DNA from: Daucus carota subsp. sativus
Lineage: Eukaryota; Streptophyta; Magnoliopsida; Apiales; Apiaceae
Assembly (NCBI RefSeq): GCF_001625215.2
Contig: NC_030388.2
Coordinates: 22,432,558 to 22,496,557 of the forward strand
Length of the DNA: 64,000 bases
Direction: 5' to 3'
Shown here: piece after piece, positions 55,828-64,000 of the stretch
Numbering within the stretch: position 1 is the first letter of the stretch
Layout of the letters: each line of letters starts with the position of its first letter
Notes under the pieces: generated by a model
The model's input: only the letters and a program-made list of their open reading frames with translations
Told to the model about the DNA's origin: nothing
Database searches by the model: none
Translations under genes and position numbers: made by a program

Positions 55828-57311
55828 CAATTTTGCAAATTTTAATTACTTATTTCTGCAATAAAAATATAATTTATATAAATAAACTCCATGTAAGGAT
55901 CCCAGACAGGCAGATATAACCTTATCTCTTTCCTGAATAGAGTCATTCGCAAGCACTTATCAGGCATTAGCCATAAGTTCATATTAGCAGCATATTATCT
56001 ATTGACTGAATATCCAGACTCAGTTTGTGCATATAATTACAAGTTTTTGTCAAACCCTATCATGTAAAACCTTACATTCATACTGTAGCTCAATCCAAAT
56101 ACACGAATATGACTGAAATATATCCAGGTTTTCGTGATTCATAAGCCATTCCCAATACAGCAAGATGCAAATCACCAGAAGTCTAGTCTAATTCATGTCC
56201 CTAATTAGGCAGACAGAAAACTGAGATAGTCATACCAAAAGCATTCCCCCAAGCCAATTATTCTGATAATTGTAAGCGAATTGGCCACTAAAATTCACAT
56301 AAGTGTATGTTATATGTTAGTACATCAGTAATACTCAAGCTCAACAAGATGTCAGAAAGGATATAGGCACACAAGGATCTAACACTCAAGCTGCATTACA
56401 TCTCCCCAACTAAAAACACAGCGTCGAAGCCAAACTAGTTTGCAAATGAAGTTGTAGTTATTTACATTCTGTTATTACTATTGTGTATGTGCAGGTGAGA
56501 TTTAAAATGTGATTATATAGGATCTTTAAAAAGCATAACTGATTGAATGTCAATGAAGAACATATATTTCACTACAATTTTAAGCAGAGCACTTTTCACT
56601 CACAATAAAACCATTTGATTACATAGCACGGTCATTTAAAAACATGAATTCAATGAACAATATGTTGTGCATTACCAAATCAGTATACAAATTTAATGCA
56701 TTAGGTTAAGATAAAGAGTTACCTATCATGACCTATCGTTGCAGACAAAACAGAAGAGCCTTTCGTTACCTATCATTGCATCATCTTCTGTAATTCTAAA
56801 ATTATCTGCAAGTTAATGTATTAGGTTAAGATAAAGAGTTAACCAGTAACTCTATGTTATATAAGGAATCACACTACTAGAAATCTGCTAATACTCTATG
56901 TTATAAAATGGAATTAGTGATCACTAATTCCATTTTGGGTTGTTCAAGAATTTCTTAACTCACTAGTATAGGTTTCCTGTTTATATAATTTTCTGATTCT
57001 AATCTTCATAGTTACTGATGTTTACTGGAAAAGTAAAGATGAATAAGTGCACAAAAATTACAAACGGAGCGTATTATCAGAGAAACTAAAAACTAAAAGA
57101 CAGTCGCGTTATGTGGGATACTAAGACCGTTGCATTATCAGGGAAAGTTAAAAATGGTTCAAGTTATCAGGGAAACAAAAAGTAGAAGAAAGAAGTTAAT
57201 GCAGCCATAAACGAAAAAATATAGCATAACATAAACTTCCAGTGTTAACTACATAATCTAAAATCATCACTATTGTAACGTAGAACTGAATAATCTTTAC
57301 TCTTTACACCC
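55828..57311. other. Kinase-unit spacer (between kinases C and D)
   Basis: This is paralogous to 52306-53771 over nearly its whole length. It adds a CACTA-like end at 56867-56888 and a perfect 32-bp palindrome at 56905-56936. No gene. Confidence 0.6.
56867..56936. repeat. CACTA-like terminal scrap and adjacent 32-bp perfect palindrome
   Basis: 'CACTACTAGAAATCTGCTAA' resembles the terminal sequence of CACTA (EnSpm) transposons, but no second end is seen. Just after it, at 56905-56936, lies a perfect 32-bp palindrome whose half-site is AAAATGGAATTAGTGA. 'ctctatgttata' occurs on both sides of the CACTA-like scrap. The paralogous spacers lack this insertion. Confidence 0.55.
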
Positions 57312-58316
57312 TTAAGGTGCACATCTGATCGGGCCAGAATTTGAAAAAGTCCCAGGAATTCTGCTCAAATACTTGTGCTTCACAGAACCTTCACTTCGAG
57401 CAGATAAATTCATACCCAGACCAGAGGTTTTGAAGCGAAAACCAGGTGGAACATAATAGCAGCTCCGTAAAAAAGGATGCTGAAGAGCCTCCAAAGCAGT
57501 AGGCCTTTTGCACGGATCCCAGGAGCAAAGCGATTGAATAAGGCCAACCACATCTTTGCTTGCAGATGGCATCAGCTGAGACAGAGATACACCAGAATGC
57601 TGAGGAAACTGATAGCTTATATCATCTGCTAGTTCAATCCCATAAGCCCAATCAACTTCAGTTGGAGTCCCTAAAACACTGCATATTCTGTACATCTGAT
57701 CTTGTTGATTCACCCCAGCAAAAAGAGGGCAGTTGGTCAGCAATTCAGCCATAATTGCACCCATTGCCCACATATCAACCGCTGGACCATAAATTGGCGC
57801 TGCAAGCAGAATTTCAGGTGCTCTGTACCATCTCGTTGCAACATACTCAGAATAAGGAGGCGAACAATTAATCTCGCGAGCAAGTCCCAGATCAGCAATC
57901 TTTATGATATCACCACTCACTAGCAAATTCTCAGGCTTAAGATCCCTATGAAAATACCCTCTTTCGTGCATGTAAGCAAGACCTTGAAACACTTGAAAGC
58001 ACCAGTTTCTGACGTCAGTTTCTGAGAAGGGCTTTGTTCTGGTACTCATAACCTGGTAAAGATTACACTCCATGTATTCAAAGACAAAGAACAAGAAGTT
58101 ATTTTCTCCGATAATTTCCTTAAGCTTCACAATATTTGCATGGTGCATCTTCTTGAGAGACTTGACTTCTCTCAAATTCAGACAGTCTTCCCACGAGTCA
58201 AACTCCTTGTTCAATCTCTTAATTGCCACAACTTCACCACTCTGCGTATTCATAGCTTTGAACACACTTCCAAACGATCCACTCCCAACTTCCTTAATAA
58301 TCTTATACTTCTCCAT
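57312..58316 (-). CDS. MHK/CDKF-like Ser/Thr protein kinase, copy D (intronless)
   Basis: The 334-residue paralogue is close to copy C (ETDVRNWC, NQQDQMYRI, FDSWEDCL). All landmarks are intact: GSGSFGSV, K33, E50, HRDLKPEN, DLG (142-144), SEY (156-158), RWYRAPE. It differs by YQVMSTRTK, and its tail (MNLSARSEGSVKHKYLSRIPG) combines features of B and C, so gene conversion among copies is plausible. Its promoter block is conserved, but the DNA beyond about 58760 diverges from B and C. H4 copy B lies 2.2 kb to the right in the same orientation. Confidence 0.9.
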   Translation of the reverse strand: MEKYKIIKEVGSGSFGSVFKAMNTQSGEVVAIKRLNKEFDSWEDCLNLREVKSLKKMHHANIVKLKEIIGENNFLFFVFEYMECNLYQVMSTRTKPFSETDVRNWCFQVFQGLAYMHERGYFHRDLKPENLLVSGDIIKIADLGLAREINCSPPYSEYVATRWYRAPEILLAAPIYGPAVDMWAMGAIMAELLTNCPLFAGVNQQDQMYRICSVLGTPTEVDWAYGIELADDISYQFPQHSGVSLSQLMPSASKDVVGLIQSLCSWDPCKRPTALEALQHPFLRSCYYVPPGFRFKTSGLGMNLSARSEGSVKHKYLSRIPGTFSNSGPIRCAP

Positions 58317-58646
58317 TATCCTGACTTATATTCACCGCGAGTCCGCGACAACAAAAAACAGGGTACGGTCTCACGCAAAAATTCAAGAACACTCACGCAC
58401 TCGTATCTCTACCACAGCCCGAAACAAATTGTCTCGGAATATGCCATTGTCCTCAGGAGGATTTGGATGACTATATGTTATGTGATCGTACGATCAAATA
58501 TATGATTGATAAAAGCGCAACATATTTTCGAAGTGGGCTGCATCACGAATAATGGGATGGGATGGTTTTTCGAGTTTTTCGAGAAGCTCTGAGTGAATGA
58601 AGATGAAAGAATGAGAAGACGAGAGGAGGCTGCTAAGATACTCCTA

Positions 58647-58657
58647 TGTATATATAG
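58647..58657 (-). promoter_or_regulatory. TATA box of kinase D
   Basis: The minus strand reads CTATATATACA about 335 bases before the ATG, with the same flanking GCCCC as copy A. Confidence 0.6.
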
Positions 58658-58759
58658 GGGCAGAGATTTCCGAAGGGAGGTAGGATTTTAAGTCGCTGAT
58701 AGATACGAGGTTTAAGGATCTTACTTGGGGCTAAAGTAATATCTACCAAAGGAAGCGTC

Positions 58760-60542
58760 CTGCCTATTTTCCAAATTTTATTTATCTGTTTTTACAATAA
58801 AAATAATATATTAGTATACTTATCCAGATCAGAGATATAATATATCTACATTATTATTAATTAATCTCTTATTATATTCTAATAAAATTTATAAATAATA
58901 GAATTGAAAATTTCAAAATTGAACAATGAAAGTGCGAAAAATACAAAAAAAAGTTGCAATATAGTTTGTTCTTTGTTTTTAGAATTATGTTTTTTCAATA
59001 TTCCAATTTGAACGGAATCCTGATAGAAGAAAAAGTTCACGAGAATAATAGAACATATGAAAAATATTAAGAAAAGAAATTGCATAATGTATAAGCCTAC
59101 AAGGTATATTATAATACGGTATTTATTTGCAAAACTAGTTATAAGTCGTTTCAGACGACTTATAATATTTAGTTATTTTATCATATATAATTTAATAATT
59201 CTTATGAATATAAACTATATTAGAATAATATATATTTCTTAATATTTTACTGTACAACAGATACATTTTACTTAGTACTAGTGCTACATGCACAAAATTG
59301 AGTACAGAATTTTGCACAAAATGATATACAGAATTTTGCACAAAATGATGTGGCAAGTGAGGTGGGAAGTTTTAACTGGTACTATTAATGCATACACAGG
59401 GGGCTCATTTCAATCAAAAATTGACACATACTCATTATGTGAATATTTTTGTACCCAATTCTGTGCCTCTAGCATTTTCCTTTACTTTTTTATAGTCTTG
59501 CCGGTGCACTGCAAACAAAGAAAGAAAAAGGATTTTACCCATAAGAAAGTGCGATACCATACTGCTCAGCAATGCACTTCGTCCATTCAGCTACACGGTC
59601 CAGATTTAGCATAAGTTCTAACCCATAAGAAAGTGCGATAACATCTTTATAACTTTGTTTACGGCATCTGCATATACAATACAAGTCGCAGAGTAATTAT
59701 TATGGCAATAACCGGCAATAGAACCAACAAGCAATGAAGGTCCTTTAGACTATCTCCAACAAATTAAGCATCGGGGAATTTACTTACTGCTGGACAGTTC
59801 TGTCGGCAGCCTAGCAAGAAACAGTTGTTCCTAAATGGAGTCATTCGCTAGCACTTATCAAGCATCAGCCATAAGTATATATTGCAACTTGCAAGCACCA
59901 TATTATCATCTACTGGCCAGATTTCCAGAGTCACTTTATGGCTTATGCTGCCTGAAAGGCACCTGTATAAGAATTTCATATTACAACTTTTACTAGAATG
60001 CACCCCTACCTTCAAATTGCATAATGCAGCTCACAGCAACTCAACAATTTCAACATTGAAACCGCAAAGTGACTTCTATCAGGATTTAATTTTCAACAGG
60101 ATGACACTTCAGTAACATTAAAACCATTTGATAAGTCATTTAAACAAATACGAATTGCTAAATCAGTTTAAGTCCAGCTCAACAACCAATTGAATCGAAC
60201 AGTAATGCCGAAATGACAAACTCAGCTACACAATGAATCAAACAGGTAAGCTGCATCATATCACACCAACTCAGCCATCCAAACCACTTCAGCAAAACAC
60301 CAAGACATTTTGCAACTACTTTGCAATTATTTACATTTCTTATTCAAACACTAATATATAAGCATAGATCTAAGATCAAAACAAAAAATAAAGCATACAA
60401 ACATGCTAAATAAACAAAAATAAATTCACACTAATTCAGAACAATAGAGCAATTTCATTCATACTATAACCATTCAATTACACATCACATTCATTTCGAA
60501 CAAACACAATTCAACTAAAACACAACCTAGAAACCCTAGAAA
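58760..60542. other. Spacer between kinase D and H4 copy B
   Basis: The segment 58790-59270 is AT-rich and unassigned. A MITE candidate lies at 59281-59473. The phrase 'acccataagaaagtgcgata' occurs at 59537 and again at 59620. From 59820 the DNA matches the other kinase-unit spacers, and from about 60130 it matches the H4 copy A 3' flank. Confidence 0.5.
59281..59473. mobile_element. Possible small MITE, about 190 bp
   Basis: The left 'gtgctacatgcacaaaattg' with 'agtacagaattttg' is mirrored by the right 'gtacccaattctgtgcctct' with 'agcat', at moderate identity. The left arm also repeats 'agaattttgcacaaaatgat' in tandem. A 108-codon frame running through it is not protein-like. Confidence 0.45.
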
Positions 60543-61166
<624 letters not shown>

Positions 61167-61667
61167 TCAGGTCGGACCCAACTCAATCTGGGGAGTACAC
61201 GCGCTGTTTGTTTTAGCCTTTTTTTTTCCCTCATATTTGGCATTCCTTATTTAAATTCTGACTTAAGGTTAGAATCATGGTATTTATATCATTTACGTAA
61301 ATTTTTGTCGAAATTTCAAAAATCGAAAATTCTAGTTTATGTTTAATCATTTAATTTTTTTAAAATTTGATTTTACCAATTGTATATGATAATTTTAAAA
61401 GATAATTTATAAAAATGTATTACTATTACTATATTAATAATTTGTGTATCAAATATGTTGTAAACACAAAATAAATAATATTCAAACACATAATTAAAAG
61501 TTATTTCTCACTCATAGCTAAATTCTCATTTATAAGCAATAATCACTTTTTTTTATGTTAAGTGAAATGTCCCCAAGGCTGGCAATCTCCTGATGCTGAA
61601 TTGTATATATAGGTTAATGCGATGAAGACATCTGAAACCGGTCACATGGCGTGGATAATTAACCGAA

Positions 61668-61767
61668 TTGATCGTATAACGGTTTGGAGTGGATAATACC
61701 TGGTATACAAAATGCACGAGTTGATCGTATAACGGTGTGAAGTGGATAATACCTGATATACAAAATG
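61668..61767. repeat. Tandem duplication, 53-bp period
   Basis: 'ttgatcgtataacggt' with 'gtggataatacctg' and 'atacaaaatg' occurs twice head to tail at 61668-61720 and 61721-61767. A partial earlier copy ('cgtggataattaaccgaa') lies just to the left. Confidence 0.85.
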
Positions 61768-62114
61768 TAAACAAAGAGTGAATATGGATATAATAAAAAG
61801 TCTCGCGTCCGACCCGCACTCTATTCGTACATATATATAAATGTACATGTACTTACTAAATTTATCACAAAAATATATTATATTTTCATGTTACTATTTA
61901 ATAAATTTTAATATACAAAAGATAGTAAGCTCGTAAAATATTCATAATACAACTTATTTGAATATTAGTTTCAAATTTGTGCTAATTATTAAAGAAATCA
62001 TAATTCTTTTCATAATTTACAAATTAACTAACAATGTTTGTATTTTACACATTTGACCAACAAGTTTTATAAAATCATGTTAAAAAAATATGACACAACT
62101 ACGCGTAACGCATC

Positions 62115-62282
62115 CGTTCACCACTTTGTTCTCTACTCATCTCACTTCTAAGACAAGCTGCCTTTAGCTAGGAGTCTCTTTTCTTTTTGTCCTGTTCTCG
62201 TTCACCACTTTGTTCTCAACTCTACTCACTTTTAAGACAAGCTGTCTTTAATTAGGAGTCTCTTTTCTTTTTGTCCAGTTCC
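62115..62282. repeat. Tandem duplication, 84-bp period
   Basis: Two copies begin 'cgttcaccactttgttctc' at 62115 and 62199 and end 'ttctttttgtcc'. They differ at about eight positions. No coding capacity. Confidence 0.88.
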
Positions 62283-63083
62283 GCTAAAACGATGCTCGAC
62301 TTGCATGTGTTAAGCATATAGCTAACGTTGCTCCTTCTGAGCCAGGATCAAGTTCTTATTTTAAATATGACTTTGAAACCTGATGAACCAGGCCTAGTAC
62401 TTCCCGACCTTATGTGAGCTTTCCTGCTCTTATATAATTGTAATGAGAGAATATTTCGAAAATCTTTTTAATGCTTTTGATCCGACTATGCTCAACGAGG
62501 TGACTCGTGTATGCGACGAGACTAAAGACATGAAGTAGAATGTTCAAACCAAATGGTATCCAAAGGAAATGAACAACTTAAGGGAACGACATTTTTCGAT
62601 TAGGAGATCTGCTCCCAGTTTGACCATCATCATTACTCTTAAGGTTATCACCTTGCTCAATTGATTAGTTCTATCATCCCAATATTTTAGCACGAAAAAA
62701 ATGTATTTGTCAAAATCATAAAAAAATGCGTGAAAAAACTCTTACTTATTATTCGAACTCTGATGAGTGAAAGGACTTTCAAGAAAGTTATTCTAGAGGA
62801 TCAACCAGAGATCGATTGACTTAGTTAGTGATACTTGATACGACAAACTAAGTTTTAAAGTAATCAGTCGCACTCGGCAAAGGTGAATAATTAATTTTCA
62901 AATTAACCATCATACAATCACATAGTACAAATTTTTGTTCTCTCTCTCTTTAAAAAATTTAATTATCTAAATTAACAACATTCCACTAAACATGGCTATA
63001 ATGTTATAAAATTTCTTTCCATCTCATTAATTAAATATTCCGAATATCTTATATGGATGAATATCTAATGACAAGGATTACAA

Positions 63084-63226
63084 ACATTTTTTTAGAACAT
63101 CTGACGGGTAAATACTCATTTCGGTCATCTAGCTAAACCACAAACATTTTTTTAGAACATCTGACACATTTTTTTAAACATCTGACGGGTAAATACTTAT
63201 TTCGGTCATCTAGCTAAACCGCTAAA
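63084..63226. repeat. Local duplication with a repeated acatctgacgggtaaatac phrase
   Basis: 'acatctgacgggtaaatac', followed by 'tcatttcggtcatctagcta' or a variant, occurs twice (about 63098 and 63178), separated by a partial copy of its own left flank ('caaacatttttttagaacat'). Probably stepwise local duplication. Confidence 0.75.
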
Positions 63227-63836
63227 TGACAGATAATCATTTTATCCAGCAGTTTAAAAACGTTGAATTTATTAAAAAAATGTTAACGGCATATGATCAT
63301 TTTACTTCAAATAGTTTAAAAAAGCTGAACATATTTAAATATTTATCCAATGACCTTTGCAAATAATTATAGTAATATTTCCCAGCAATGAAGTAAAAGT
63401 GGAAGACAGTGCCAAAATAAAATTTGTTACCAAGTTTATGGGCAAAAACCAATACAATAGTATACTACATTCAACATAATTTTTTCAACCTCAATGCATT
63501 TGAAGTTTGAATTCAACAAAGCACACGGTAAGAGTAGAACTAGTGTTGCACTCCTAATCAACATAACCAAATAAACATAAATCGGGCAGCAATTAAAAGA
63601 CCAAGAGAGCACATCTTATTTTTCATATATCAACACGAAGCTTACAGTTTAGGACACTGCAGACATACCTTTTCCCATTCATAAAATAAAACTGTAATGT
63701 CTAATCAAATACATAAAACAAAAACCAGAAAGCTTTTCATTTTCAGATCCTCAGCAACAAATCCTAGTACCTCGAAAAACTTTAACTGTATTCTTCATAA
63801 CCAAAAGTGACCCAGACATATACATGTTACTGGAGA

Positions 63837-64000
63837 TCACACTTTCCTTTGGATTCCAAGCCTCTCGCGGAAGTCACTTTCCATGAGAGGAAGGCCATCA
63901 CGCAACTTTACCTTTGGTTCCCAACCTAACACTTCCTTTGCCTTTGTTATGTCTGGCTTTCTCTGGCGAGGATCATCAGGCGTGTTCTCCACAGTTATGA
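63837..64000 (-). CDS. UXS: UDP-glucuronic acid decarboxylase (UDP-xylose synthase), C-terminal end (partial)
   Basis: On the minus strand, the frame entering from the right window edge gives 53 residues and stops at TGA (63837-63839). The blocks [37 protein letters not shown] and DFRERLG are the characteristic C-terminus of plant UXS proteins. The enzyme converts UDP-glucuronate to UDP-xylose with bound NAD, supplying xylose for cell-wall xylan and xyloglucan. The Rossmann domain and catalytic Tyr-Lys pair lie outside the window. The short tail after DFRERLG (IQRKV) is typical, so the visible end looks intact. It cannot be assigned to the cytosolic or the Golgi type from this part. Confidence 0.95.
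   Translation of the reverse strand, partial: ITVENTPDDPRQRKPDITKAKEVLGWEPKVKLRDGLPLMESDFRERLGIQRKV

Noticed and set aside
61553-61848. Overlapping minus-strand frames of 88 and 68 codons
   Set aside because: They are produced by the 53-bp tandem repeat and have no protein-like composition.
62340-62850. Less AT-rich stretch considered as a retrotransposon or gene remnant
   Set aside because: No frame of useful length and no motif that I could tie to a family.

Overview
The window is nuclear DNA from a flowering plant, most likely a dicot. The genes have spliced introns, the intergenic DNA is very AT-rich and packed with plant-type MITEs, and the proteins are plant families: FAD2-type desaturases, ALY/THO4, the plant 6-kDa mitochondrial ATP synthase subunit, histone H4 and UDP-xylose synthase. 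A tandem array of divergent FAD2 genes fits a lineage that makes modified fatty acids or polyacetylenes, such as Apiaceae. That placement is inference, because no identity search could be run.

Layout, left to right. The 3' end of an unrecognised gene for a charged, disordered protein (1-359). A five-exon ALY/REF mRNA-export adaptor gene (3555-6116). Two tandem intronless peroxisomal enoyl-CoA delta-isomerase genes on the minus strand (8941-9678, 11702-12439). Intronless MHK/CDKF-like kinase A (13562-14566) and histone H4 copy A (19587-19898). A transposon-rich island from 20.2 to 28.8 kb, containing an acyl-CoA oxidase gene fragment, nested MITEs and a probable solo LTR. The small two-exon ATP synthase 6-kDa subunit gene (29553-29797). 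Five intronless FAD2-like genes (34.4-48.1 kb), four on the minus strand and the last on the plus strand. Kinase copies B, C and D (48546-58316) and histone H4 copy B (60543-60854). The last exon of a UDP-glucuronate decarboxylase gene on the minus strand (63837 to the window end).

Duplication shapes the region. The kinase-H4 block occurs on both sides of the FAD2 array, and the kinases, FAD2s and isomerases are each tandemly amplified. All five FAD2 copies keep the eight iron-binding histidines but share unusual boxes (HECDHD and HVCHH). Their promoters share a GC-rich box, and three carry an AGCCGCC box. The FAD2 array, the isomerases and the acyl-CoA oxidase relic all belong to fatty-acid modification or breakdown; whether they work as one cluster is a hypothesis.

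Mobile DNA is unusually readable. Seven hAT-like MITE loci carry 8-bp target duplications or traces of them, and each family has its own subterminal repeated word. Four Mutator-like elements have 9-bp target duplications, one of them a 2.1-kb foldback with empty sites preserved at the paralogous kinase loci. Several Stowaway-type MITEs are present. A poly(A)-tailed repeat with an intron-like body has a 3' module that occurs three times in the window; I could not assign it to a known family.
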